DNA from: Loxodes magnus
Lineage: Eukaryota > Ciliophora > Karyorelictea > Loxodida > Loxodidae
Direction: 5' to 3'
DNA: 64,000 nt
Assembly: GCA_946699065.1 (NCBI GenBank)
Contig: CAMPDV010000207.1
Coordinates: 124,001-188,000, forward strand
Shown in pieces: positions 1-10,204 of this stretch (its first letter is position 1; the number at the start of each line of letters is the position of its first letter). A model generated the notes under the pieces. It was given only the letters and a program-made list of their open reading frames with translations. It searched no databases and was not told where the DNA came from. The position numbers and the translations under genes were made by a program.

Positions 1-402
1 AAGGATTTCCTCTCTATATTCTTAATACATCGTCTTTTTTGAACTACTTCTCTACTTCTTGAAATGACACTAATCAAGTTTCTATCTCCAAAAATAAAAA
101 CTTAATGAAAATAAGTATGATTATTTGCATTATTTTGATTTTTAGCTTATTATTCAAGAGCCATTCAAAGGATATTAAAAATTATCTCTTTGATTCTATG
201 GTTTTGGATTAAAGTTCTTATTATCGATAACTCAAAATCAGTAATCTTAGTTCTCGAATTGGATTCTAATAAAATATTGTTATTCTTCAAATCTCTATGG
301 ATATATTTTTCTCATGTATACAATCTAAACCTAACGCTACATACAAACTTATTTAGAAATATAATTACCAAGATAGTTACTTTGTAATATATAATAAATG
401 CT
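1..402 (-). pseudogene. Protein kinase C-lobe remnant (cut by window edge)
   Basis: Read on the minus strand, this stretch gives helix-E-like sequence ending LGLDCIHEKN. A one-base frame change follows, then the catalytic loop IHRDLKNNNILL. KITDFELS stands where DFG is expected, so the glycine is replaced by glutamate, and WMALE stands where the APE motif should be. These are protein kinase subdomains VIb to VIII, of a cytoplasmic Ser/Thr or tyrosine-kinase-like type. The N-lobe (glycine loop, catalytic lysine) is not found upstream, and similarity to the second remnant at 56390-56862 starts at the same base in both. The window edge cuts off the C-terminal part. With the frame break and altered DFG and APE motifs it is very unlikely to be active. 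Family assignment is confident; the exact subfamily is not. Confidence 0.8.
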
Positions 403-482
403 GTTAAATTTAGATAATAATAATCTATTTACGTAACTTTTTCCTTTGCTAGGTTAGTCACGGAATCAGTTTATAAGTTTTC

Positions 483-1246
483 TCAAATATAAATGGGGCC
501 ACTCCATTCTTCTCTCGAATTACTAGACTCGTATTCTTCTATTGCGTATCGAATCATGCTAATTTATCCCTTTTTGACAGTAGGAATTTTGTTTCAGTCT
601 CAATTAGGTCCATACATTTGCCTCATTCTTCTTTTTTGAGCGTTTACTATATCAAACAGTAATTAACCTCCACCGTATGCCTTTTCTTATAAAGTATTCC
701 TTCTGGGGAACAGTATAACTTAGACATGTCATTTCATAACTTTTTACTTTCTTATTTCTGTTTTCTCTAAAGTGCCAGTAGTTTTTAAACATATGTCCAT
801 TTCTTTAACAAAAGAAGCATTTTGATGTACTTTTTTTGAAGATACGTCCTAAATTTTGACATTTTCAACATTTTTTCCATTTTTAATTTTTTTCCGATTA
901 GAATTGTTTTGGAATAACGCTAATCCACTACCATAGGATCATTATGAGGAGAAATAAGTTATTTAGAATTATTTTGCTTGTTAGTATCTTTAAGTTTTAA
1001 CTCCATTTTTTCCAGTTATTAGATAACTTAAGAAATGGATGTTTTAGTGCTGATTTCCATTTTTAGTAATTGATTTTCATTTTATAGCTGTTGCACAGTA
1101 AAATTAGAGAGTCTAATCGTTAAAAAAAATTCTAGAAGAGATTTTTTAAATCTTTTATTTTCAGCTCCTAAGGAGTATGTTTCGATTAAAGAGTTTTACT
1201 AGTCGATGTCCTGTTAGTTTTGATTCGATTATTTCTTAGAAGCCAT
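483..1246 (-). pseudogene. Gag-like protein with two decayed zinc knuckles (Z family)
   Basis: The start MASKKQ closely matches the copy at 20296(-). A coiled-coil segment and the motif NDPMVVD follow, the local version of the family's D-x-M-E-I-E. After a frame change come two tandem knuckles, CWKCQNLGRIFKKS and CFFCQRNGHMFKNY. The first has lost its histidine and last cysteine, the second its last cysteine. Downstream is LYCSPEGILYKK, then a domain strongly conserved with 19447-20296, including GPNWDW with both tryptophans written as UGA. Such knuckles normally bind single-stranded nucleic acid in retroelement Gag proteins. Lost ligands and frame changes mark this as a decayed copy. The UGA at 483-485 is a plausible stop but could be read as tryptophan. 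Confidence 0.75.
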
Positions 1247-1444
1247 TTTTTATATATAATATTTTTAATTTTAATCTTCTATCTCTTAAATGAGTGGAAC
1301 CATAATTTCAATAATTAGATGCATTTCTTTCAATCACTAAAAATTTATAGTATTCATTTTAAACTAAATTGATAATTGAATCTAAGTGTAGATGCGTGTA
1401 TTTTATTTAAATACTTAATATTTTAAATAGCATTATGAAAATAA

Positions 1445-2384
1445 ATGTCTTAGTAAGAAAACTAACTTATTAAGATTTTATTCCTAAGAAGACTTTTAAG
1501 AAAAGCATATGGAAGCTAAATGTTTGTAAAATTTGGAATAGGAGTGACTAAATATGAACTCTGTTCTAATCTTAAAGATCCTAGAAGCTTCTCACTTATT
1601 TCTACTATAGAAATGAATTCAAGCAATAAACTAACTTACTAAATTCGTAATGCTACATTCAAAAATGAAACTATAAATGTTTCTACTGATGGTCTATCTT
1701 CAAGTGTTGAATAAATTTATAAAGAAACTCTACTAATTTCAGGCGGCGATAAAGAAGAAGAAATGCAAAAATTTTTGATACATAATTTAAATAGTAAAAC
1801 CTTAGAATTTTAAATGCAAGAAGGAAGGAGATTTCTTAGAACAAATTTTGATAAGTCAAGTCTTATTTTTATAATTTCATGATAAAAAACTAAAAATGAG
1901 CAGCGAATGGACTTATCTAAGTGTGAAGTTTTTAGATTGAGAAATAATAATTACAAGCATTTAAATTCTATAGAAAAGTCTGTTTTTATAATTTGGATGC
2001 GATTAAGCTACTTCTAAACTTCGAGTTTTTGGAAGGTTTCAAAATTAATCTTCTTAAGCCTTTAATGCAATTTAGATATAAGACAAAACTTAAAATACAT
2101 GAGAAAAAAGTGAAGTTTAATTAAGAACAAAAGCCATAACTTCAGCTGATTACATTCCTCAAATTAAATTATTTTTTATCTACAATAATGGATTCTTCAA
2201 TGTTGACACGTAATGGTTTGATTTTATAAAGATCATAACTTTAAATTAATAATTTCCAGTATAAGACCTTAATTCTAACTAGCCAATTTTAAGTAGAAGC
2301 ACTGTCTTTCAATTTCTTAGATAAAGTAAATTATTTAGCTATGATTTGAAAAACAAGGAATGGAAACAATTACCAGTTTAATGA
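1445..2384 (+). pseudogene. Kelch-like beta-propeller protein, K2 branch, one frameshift
   Basis: The start MSQQENQLIKILFLRRLLRK matches the other K2 copies. Blade-like motifs follow: LLISGG near residue 100, IFIIS near 145 and VFGRF near 198, where others have VFGGF. The end KEWKQLPVQ is followed by UGA at 2382-2384. Against the intact copies at 24479-25423 and 58501-59436 it is collinear, except for a single missing base around position 1990, just before the FGCD motif. TAA and TAG codons align with glutamine, and one UGA aligns with a TGG tryptophan codon in the 24479 copy (the NTW position). Kelch propellers are usually protein-binding modules; the partner here is unknown. The family call is firm, and the copy is probably dead. 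Confidence 0.8.
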
Positions 2385-3393
2385 AGAAACAATAATAAAA
2401 ATATTTTAGTTAAAATAGAAGTTATATCACAAAATAAGTTTATAATGGTTATTTCATTAAATAAGTTAAATATTTGCTTTATATTTATTTAATCATTTTA
2501 ATTTAAATTAGAATAAATTAGGAAAAAGTAATATCGATTGACATTTTTTTATAGTTTTAGTATTGCTCAAATATTTATATATTTTTCAACACTGAAATAA
2601 ACACAAATTATAAATAGGTAAAAAACTAATGATAAGATTTTAAAATCTCCAAGAAAGAAACAGGAACATATAGCATCTTAGAAATCTAAGAAAATCGAAA
2701 AATTTAGATGGAAAATTAACCTTTTATTGTAAATCTAACTATGTTGAAAATCAGGAGAGATATATCAAGTCAGTATATATTAAAATGTCTTTGAATTTTT
2801 AAAACAGATAGAAGATTTTAATCAATATATAAAAGATTGAAGTTTAAGGATTAATGAGAAAATTAAAAAGTAAATCAAAAAAATGAGGGCAAAGTCTTAA
2901 AAATGATTTATATATTCAAGATAATTTCATAATAGTAGCTTAATATGTTTTTAACTATGTAATAAAATAAAATTGGGGAGTCTTTAAACTATGCTAAGAA
3001 ACAAAAATAATAAGTTTAAAAATATAAAAAATTAAAGAAGTAACAGAAATGCAAAACTAACTAAGATTGCTAATATAAAGAAGTTATTTGATGCAAATAG
3101 AGTGAGAATTTATCGAAAATATAAAAGAAAAGTTGATTTTCTTGTAATATACTGAAGGATTTTTACAAAAGATTTCTATAATAAATAAATGAAAAAAACC
3201 GGGAATCTAAGTCTTAAATTCTAACCTTAAAGATTAATCTTAAGTCTCAGTTAACTAACAAAAATCAAGAATTCAAAAAAGATAAATTTACTCCTGTTAA
3301 GGATCGGGAAATACTGAATTTCCTAGCAAACTGAAAAAGCTTGAGAAACCCCATAAACATGACATCTTTTAGCTTTATTCATTAATTGAGAAA
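2385..3393 (+). other. AT-rich spacer, no gene supported
   Basis: Mostly A/T-rich sequence. Lysine-rich readings can be made on the plus strand towards 3300, and these may be the decayed N-terminus of the following zinc-knuckle copy. No sister copy was found to confirm them. Confidence 0.4.
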
Positions 3394-4035
3394 ATGAATA
3401 CTGAAATATAGATCTTGAAGGCGGTAAACTTGAATCTTCGGCTTCTTTTTTAAGATGAAAAAAGAAAGATCAAGGCTAGGTAATAAAGTTTAGTTTTAAA
3501 TTGAAGCCTTAGCTTCCTAATTTGAACTACTAGAAAAGAACCTAGTAGCAAATCAATATAAAATTAAAGAAGAATTCGATTAAAAATTAAAAAAAACTAA
3601 CCTCAAATAGATAAGATGGAAATTGAAAAAATGTAAACAGAATAAAAATTTTAATTCGAGTCCTTAATAAAACGTTGCTATTTTTATTAAAAGGCTGGAT
3701 ATTTTTGGAGGTAATGTCCGAAATGAAGAAGAGTGCTTTAGCGGCACCAAAAAGATTTTGGAACATCAAGGAAGTTATATTGTAACTACTTTGGAGATAT
3801 TTACAGAAAGAAGCTGGTATTAGATGATTCAAGTGTGACACTAATCAAACAGGATCTTGGTAATTAATAGTAACAGAATAAATAACTTTAAAAGGACAAC
3901 AATGACCTTAGAATTTGTTTAGAGAAGCTGGAGAAAAATTACAAAAAGATGGAAGAACAATTCTATGAGCTTATTGAAGAGAAAGAAGAATTATCTCAGT
4001 TTGAAATCGATTCAGATGAAGACATGTACAGTTGA
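3394..4035 (+). pseudogene. Decayed zinc-knuckle (Z family) protein
   Basis: A coiled-coil reading starts MNTEIQILKAVN and moves to another frame around 3490-3600, where SQFELLEKNLVANQ is the better coil. It then returns to give DKMEIEK at about 3616, the family's acidic motif. The knuckle reads CYFYQKAGYFWRQC, so the second cysteine and the histidine have both become tyrosine. After it come GDIYRKKLVLDD, matching the post-knuckle G-x-I-Y-K-K-K motif, an acidic coiled-coil tail EEQFYELIEEKEELSQ, and UGA at 4033-4035. At least two frame changes and two lost zinc ligands indicate a dead copy. The true start may lie further upstream. Confidence 0.65.
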
Positions 4036-5371
4036 GTATTGAATATAAAAACTTTTATTGTTTTTAATTTGAGGAAACATTTCCTCTAATTAAAGACGAC
4101 CCTAATCCTTAAAGTTAAAATTAACTAATTCGGATTCCTGAAATTTTGGAATTAAAAACTAAATATAGTAAATATAGTAAATAATAAAGAATAAATACTG
4201 AAAAGATGAATAAATAGATATTATAATGTAATTACTTAGGATTTTATAGTAAAAGAATGAGAATATTGATAAAGGATATATTCACTAAGACAAATAGAAA
4301 AGATCTGAAAGCAGAAATTAAAGAAAATTTAAAATTTAATAAAAAAATCTCTGGAGATTGTAGAAAAGGAATATAAATATTTCCTAGAACATTCATACAT
4401 CTAGTATATTATTATTATTATCTAAAGGAAAAAAGAAAATAGAAAAAATGAATTTAAAAAGGTAAAAAAATTAAAAGTTTGGAAATTATAAATTAAATTA
4501 AATATTTAAAATAAGTTAATTCATATGCTATATAATTAAAATTTATGATATATATAATAAAAAGTTTTATTTATATTAAGGTATAAATACTTAAAAATAA
4601 TTTTAATTATTCTGTCATTAATAATTATAAAAATATTAACTAAGATGTCTTCTTTTTTTCTTTTTATGACTATAAAAGAACATAAATCTTAGCGATTAAA
4701 GAATAAAAATTGATTATTATTTATAAATTAATTTTATGTTTATAGTTGTTGGAAAAGTTAAAAACTAAATATTTTTAAATCTTGCTTAAAATAAAAAAAA
4801 TTAACCGTTAAATGAAAATTATTTTTAACAGAAATGTCTTACATATTTAAATTTGTCAGATGAATATTCACCTTTTATAGTCCGGAAGATTCATCTCCAA
4901 AACAAATAATAATAATTAAGTTTAACTTAATATCTTTTATCATATCTTAAAATAATTTCGTAATAATAAAGCTTAAGAAAATACTAGAAGCAATATTTTT
5001 AAGCATTAAATTATTAAATATAGATTACATATAATTTAAATTTATTATTATTTATCTCAATTTCATTACTAGAATAATTAGAGAATTAAAACTTAAATGC
5101 ATTTAAAATTTTATTTTTTCACAGTTTTATTTTTTTTCGTTAATTAAATTTACCAATATAAGAGAAAGGAGTATTTTTTTTAGATATTTATAAGAAAACT
5201 AGTTTACCTTATAAGTTATAATTTTATAAATTTTTCCTTCTTAAGATAAAAAAGTTTAGAATTTAATGCTATTTTCTTTGAATTAAAAGATATAAAAAGT
5301 TTGATTAAAACTTAGTAAAATGTGAGTAATATTAAGTTTAAATAACGAAAATTAAGCTTGGTTAAAAGCTA
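4036..5371. other. AT-rich spacer, nothing recognised
   Basis: Very AT-rich with simple A/T runs. A pyrimidine-rich patch lies near 4640. Neither strand gives a reading that matches any other copy in the window. Confidence 0.5.
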
Positions 5372-5670
5372 AGTATTTTGGACTTCCAGAAATTAGTAAA
5401 TTCAAACTAAAATATCCTCACGAGAAACTATGTTTGAGGATTAAAAAAATCTTCATCTAATCCTAAGGTAATGTAATTCACCATCGATTCTGCAGGCAAA
5501 CGTAGTCATTGCGAAAGATTAGACTCTATCTTCCTTATCCCAGCCTCATCTTCCTTAAATAATTAAATAGACATGACAATTTGCGAAGCAATCCAAAGGG
5601 CGTAATAGTGAAAATAATAACTTGGAGTTTTGCTCTTGAGCCATTTCCCTTCGGTACCATATTTAATTAT
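5372..5670 (+). repeat. Structured SINE-like repeat, family B, copy 1
   Basis: A GC-richer block of about 300 bases shares sequence with 12930-13226 (inverted) and 39990-40283. Shared features, in order, are an opening GGACTTCCAGAA, a stem-loop in which TCCTCA pairs with TGAGGA around GAGAAACTATGTT, a middle GCGAAAGATTAGACT, a TAATAACTTG segment, and a terminal ACCATATTTAATTAT. The stem arms are kept in all three copies while flanks diverge, which suggests selection or descent from a structured RNA. No protein reading is conserved. It is probably a non-autonomous retroelement; I could not link it to a known RNA. Confidence 0.65.
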
Positions 5671-5949
5671 GATGCTACTAATATGAAATGCCTATTAAAT
5701 ATAATATTTCATTCTTTTATTAAAAAACTATGAAGAAAGTTATTTAAAATAAAAAATTACAGCCTATTAAAATTTGTAAGGCATCTAATATGAATTAAAA
5801 TCCAAATTACATATAGTTAATCTAGAAACTATATAAAAATTAGTAGGAATAAGTTTAAGATACAAATAAAAGAAAAAATCAAAATAATTTTGTCGTAAGA
5901 TGAAAGAAAATTTTTAATTAAGTTAATCTCTTAAATACGGAGATCTTGC

Positions 5950-6480
5950 TAGCTTTGATATCGTTTAATGAAAAGAAGTTGAGAAATAGCTTTAAAATAA
6001 AAAGTTTGTCAAAGAATATTATTTAAATGGAATAGGTAACACCGATTGTGATAATATGTTTGGATGATATAGATTATTGGTTTTCTAACGGAACTTTATA
6101 GGAATAAGGATAAATAATTTATATTTAAGTGATTCATAGTCTAAATCGTATGATCTGTAGCAAACCAATTTAAGATAATTTCCTTAGGGTAAAATCCAGA
6201 TTCAATTATTGCAATTTAGATAATTACAACATGCCAAATAACGAGTCATTTTAATTTTATCTTTTAAGATCACTAAGAGCTTATAAATTATCTAAACCTT
6301 TAACAAATGATGATAAATGAGCAATATCAAGGAGTAGAGATAAGACGATAAAGATATTAGATATATTATCTAATGAGATAAAGAAAACATTGATAAGACA
6401 TATAGTTTATGTTATTATCTGCAGCATCAATACATAACAGTAAGTGTGCAATTTAAGGAATTTATAATGAAATTATAAAA
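5950..6480 (+). pseudogene. WD40-repeat-like remnant
   Basis: One plus-strand frame runs through this stretch using UAA/UAG as glutamine and one UGA as tryptophan. Near 6310-6400 it reads WAISRSRDKTIKILDI followed by KKTLIRH, which fits one WD40 repeat (S-x-S-x-D-K-T-I-K-I-W-D, then a GH-type ending with the glycine lost). The tryptophan of WD is replaced by leucine. Upstream sequence is less clear, and no second well-formed repeat was found, whereas functional propellers need about seven. A degraded gene fragment is the best reading. Confidence 0.45.
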
Positions 6481-6543
6481 ATTCGGGATTTTCAAACCAA
6501 TTGTTTAAAGATATACTATTGCTTTAAAAGATTGTGTAACATA

Positions 6544-6597
6544 GCATAACATAATTTATTAACATAGCGTCACCTTTATTTGGTTTGTCACTAATCA
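6544..6597 (-). repeat. Isolated 3'-end fragment of the double-knuckle Z element
   Basis: About 54 bases closely match the extreme 3' end of the element at 19447-20296, including CACCTTTATTTGGTTTG and the adjoining ATAACATAATTTATT tail. None of the coding part is present. A lone 3' end next to a short tandem tail is what 5'-truncated, target-primed copying leaves behind. Confidence 0.6.
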
Positions 6598-7309
6598 AAA
6601 AGTCTAAAATTTAAAGTTGATTTGTAAGAGATATTTTTAATGCGCCGATATTTTTTATATTGATTAAATGAAAAATAAGATGAGAAGGTTTAGTTAATAA
6701 ATTGGTAAATCTGAGACTTAAATTTAGTGTTTTCATGTTGAAATAGTTTTAAAACATAATAAAAAACATAAACTACCCAAAATTTATTACTCCTGTTAAA
6801 TATTTAACTAAAAAAAGTTAAAATTGCTTATCATTAAATATTTCTTAGACGATTAAAAAAAGAATGTATGAAAAATTTAGTTTATGTCAGTATATTAAAT
6901 GAAAAAATGTTAAAAGCTATAATTCCGAAATATTGAGTAGATTAATTAAAAAAAACAGGATCAAAAAGTAAATCCTACTTGATAAAAGGGAAAATATAAA
7001 CTTAAATTTTACAAACAATGATTATTTACTTTATTTAGTTCTTTTACCAAAAAATTTAAGGAATGAAAATGTAAATCCTTGTGAATATAATAAGAGCAAG
7101 AAATAAAAATGCTAGAGGATATAAAGAAACTAAAAAATTTGGAATAAGTTAAACCTAAATCCCTAGAAATAATATTAAATAACTTTGGGATTAAAGAAAA
7201 ATTAACTATTTTTAGCATTATATGTGAAAAAGGTAATGAAAACCTCCATTTGCAAAAATTAGATTAAAGGCAATAGTAAAAATGATTATTAATATTAATA
7301 TAAAATAAA
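6598..7309. other. AT-rich spacer, no gene supported
   Basis: AT-rich sequence. A purine-rich stretch near 7040-7250 could be coding on the plus strand, but no sister copy was found. Confidence 0.4.
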
Positions 7310-8160
7310 ATGGCTTCTAAGAAATAACAGAACTTTGAACAAAACATTTAAGCAGGAAAATTCTCTAAAAAATAAAAAAGCGAAATAATTACAATGAGTG
7401 AAAGTGAGAAATATGATTGATATGACGAACATTAACCACTTGGAAATCCAGAATTAAAAAAACTTCCGGCACAAACTCAAATAGAAATATTATCTAAGTC
7501 ATTAAAAGAGTTTATGTTTAAAAATAGATACCTCACTGATAAAGTAGAAAAATTAGAAAAACTAATAACTTCTTTACTTGAGAAACAATATTAATCATCA
7601 TAAGAAATAGAAGACAAACTGGAACAAAGAATTCTTTAAATTTAATAATAAATTCAGGTAACGCCATTTTCGATTTAACAGAATTAATCAGATCGTATGG
7701 AAATAGAAAATGAAGCCTCAAATTAAAATAAACAGTAAACTTTTATTTAAATTAAGTAGTAAATTTAAATTAAATAAGTGTTACAGGAATATCAGGTTAA
7801 AAGAAGAATAAAATGCTACGTGTGCAATAAATAACACCAATGAAAATACTGCTGCTAACTAAGTGAAATTTAAAGAAAGAATAAATAAGATATTTTTAGA
7901 AAACTATTTAGGATATATCCAACATAAAGCGGAAACATTTATAGAAAAAAATTCTTTAATTCAAATCTTAATCCTTGGAGAAATAATTAGGAACGCTACA
8001 TGCAAGACTAAAACTATTCAGAATATTAAAGGATGGTGCGCTAATGAAGTGCTACACCGCCTAACTAAGCATAGTAGAAATTCAAGACAAACTAATAGAG
8101 ACAAGCTGATAGAATAGGTCAGACGGCTGACTACTAAGGCTTTAACAAAGCTTTTTAACT
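7310..8160 (+). CDS. Zinc-knuckle Gag-like protein (Z family), near-identical to 59468 copy
   Basis: Starts MASKKQQNFEQNIQAGKFSK, with a coiled coil (YLTDKVEKLEKLITSLLEKQ) around residues 70-95, the acidic motif SDRMEIEN near 128, and a basic segment before the knuckle CYVCNKQHQWKYC. That knuckle has C-X2-C-X3-H-X4-C spacing, one residue short of the family norm, and its tryptophan is UGA. Beyond the knuckle two frames compete. One continues into SGNIYRKKFF, like the family's post-knuckle motif. The other reads NIKGWCANEVLHRLTK, which matches an orphan piece at 29640-29870. No UGA ends the first frame before the repeat unit stops near 8163. The near-identical copy at 59468 shares all of this. 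It is likely a nucleic-acid-binding protein of a retroelement or retroelement-derived family. Confidence 0.7.
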
Positions 8161-8270
8161 TTAACTTTAACTAAAATCGAAAGCTATAAAAATAGAATAA
8201 ATAAATGAAATATTATAGTAACAAGCTTTATTTTAATTTATTTGTTTAAACTTAATTTTTATTTATAAAA

Positions 8271-9220
8271 ATGGATAAAGAGGTTTACAAATCCAGTAAA
8301 TAGTTTAATGTAGTTAAGATCGTTTTTCTTAGAAAAATTCTTAGATAAATTATAAAAATTGAAATTATAGTTTCTAAAAGATAGGACTAGGAAATATCAA
8401 GTACGAAATATGTCCAAATTTCGCTTATAACTAAATCAAAGTTTACAAGACGTTTCTTTATTCTACCAGTCTTTTATATGAGTATGACATAAAGTAATAA
8501 AGAGTAGAATAATCCTCAAAACAAATAGAGACTGTTAGTTCAAATTATACAAGAATATCACAGGTAAACGAAAGCAATTTGATTATTTCTGGTGGATTGA
8601 ATTCAAATAGATTAACCTTTTATAATTTAGATACTTGTGAAGAAAGTTAATTGAAATTTAAAAGGGCATTACATGGAGTTGCTTTTAACTAAGAATAAAT
8701 GTTTTTCCTTAGTGGCAATTGTACAAATTCATGTGAAATGATAAATCTAAAATAACGATAAAGTATAATTTAAATTTAAGATATGTTCTAAAATAATCAA
8801 AAATTATGAGGATTCGGAGCAAATATAAAACTACCTTATATCTATGTTTTTGGAGGATATCATTCTTAATTATTATATCTTAATAAAATAAGAAGATTTT
8901 AAATAAAAGATAATCAATGAGAAGAATTAAGCGAATGTTTACCTAAAAAGGCAACTAGTATGTCTTCTGATTATCCAAGTAGTCAATCTATTTTAGTTTA
9001 TAACAACTGAAATAAAATATTGGAAACTTAAATATTTGATATAGTAAAGGAAAAATGCTATTAGCATGGAAACATTTTTGAAGGGAATGATGCTTGCTTA
9101 GCAGTAAATCCTCTATAGTAGTAAAGTTTTGTATACCAGTTTAATCATACTTGTGATCTTTTTATTTACGAAATAAAAAATGGAATGTGGACCAAAGCAT
9201 TTTCTTCAAAAGTAAATTGA
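8271..9220 (+). pseudogene. Kelch-like protein, K1 branch, one frameshift
   Basis: Starts MDKEVYKSSKQFNVVKIVFL as in the other K1 copies. Relative to 37928-38878 a single base is missing near 8353, after which the rest is collinear. The remaining motifs are KNWNYSFQKIGLGN, IISGG, MFFLSG, IYVFGG, LVYNNW, CYQHGNIFEGND and a final UGA at 9218-9220. Four tryptophans are written UGA. One of them (NNW, around codon 247) aligns with a TGG codon in the 37928 copy, direct evidence that UGA means tryptophan here. The last tryptophan before the stop is TGG. The single lesion suggests recent inactivation, or a sequencing error. Confidence 0.8.
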
Positions 9221-9482
9221 TGAAAAAAATTTACATTAATTTAAATATTAAAATCTAAAATTTAATCTTAAAGCTTTATTACATTTTTTATAATTTTCAG
9301 AACTTTTAAACTATGTCACTATCATGTTCATCGTATGATTCAATTTATTTAGTTCTTAATTTTAAAGATTTTTTTTTCAACTTTCAAGAGTATGAAAATA
9401 ACTAGTTGAATTTATTTTTATACTAGAAGGATAAATTTTTGGCAATGTTGCAATATCTTAAATAAGTTCTTTATAATAGAAA

Positions 9483-10204
9483 ATGGATTATAACTCTTCC
9501 TCAAAAAATAAAAAAACTTAACAATGAATTACTAAAAAGAAATTTAAAATAGCTTTCGGAGAACTGGAGTTTAAATATTAAATCTTGGAATTAAAAGAAA
9601 AAATTAAAACCTAACTACAAAGCATAGAGAAGATTAAGCATGAAATATCTAATTTAAAAATGAAATCAACTGTAAATTGAAAAAGTAATAAGTAAGTTTT
9701 AAATTAAAATGAATAGAAGAAAGATTCAACTAATTTACTTTATAAACTCAATTATTAATCTAGAAAAAATAAAACTATGAAGACCTTATGGATATTGAGA
9801 AAGTTAAAAACTTGACTATATCTTCAAGCAGAAAAATCTATTAAAATGTTGATTCTACAAGAGAAAAGAACATCAAGTAAGATAATGTTAACAGTTTAAT
9901 ATAAAATAAAGAATAGAGGAAAAAATAATTTGGAGAAAACTGACCTAAATATATTGCATGCGAAAAGGTAAATTTTGAGACAGGAAATTGATCAATGAAT
10001 ATAATTATATGCATCAATAATGGAATTGAAAAGCATAAAAATGGGAAAAATATTTAAAGGAGCTATATGATACATAATAAAAAAAGAGGAAAGTTTGACT
10101 GAAATTCAGAGCAAAATGAAGACAAAGTTAAAAAAAAGAAGAGCAAGAAATCTATGAAAAACTTCGAAGATGCAGTAGAAGAGATATAAAACAAAACAAA
10201 TTGA
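9483..10204 (+). pseudogene. Coiled-coil protein of unknown function, probable frameshift
   Basis: A start MDYNSSSKNKKTQQWITKKK leads into a strong coiled coil (ELEFKYQILELKEKIKTQ, then EKIKHEISNLKMKST). The coil's frame runs to about 9775. A neighbouring frame then takes over with DLMDIEKVKNLTISSS and runs to a lysine-rich tail ending KKKKSKKSMKNFEDAVEEIQ and UGA at 10202-10204. The overall plan of coil, DLMDIEK and basic region resembles the Z family, where D-x-M-E-I-E precedes the knuckle, but no CCHC knuckle is present. It may be a divergent or decayed Z relative. Because UGA can be sense, openness alone is weak support; the coil pattern and purine-rich coding strand are the main evidence. 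Confidence 0.45.
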
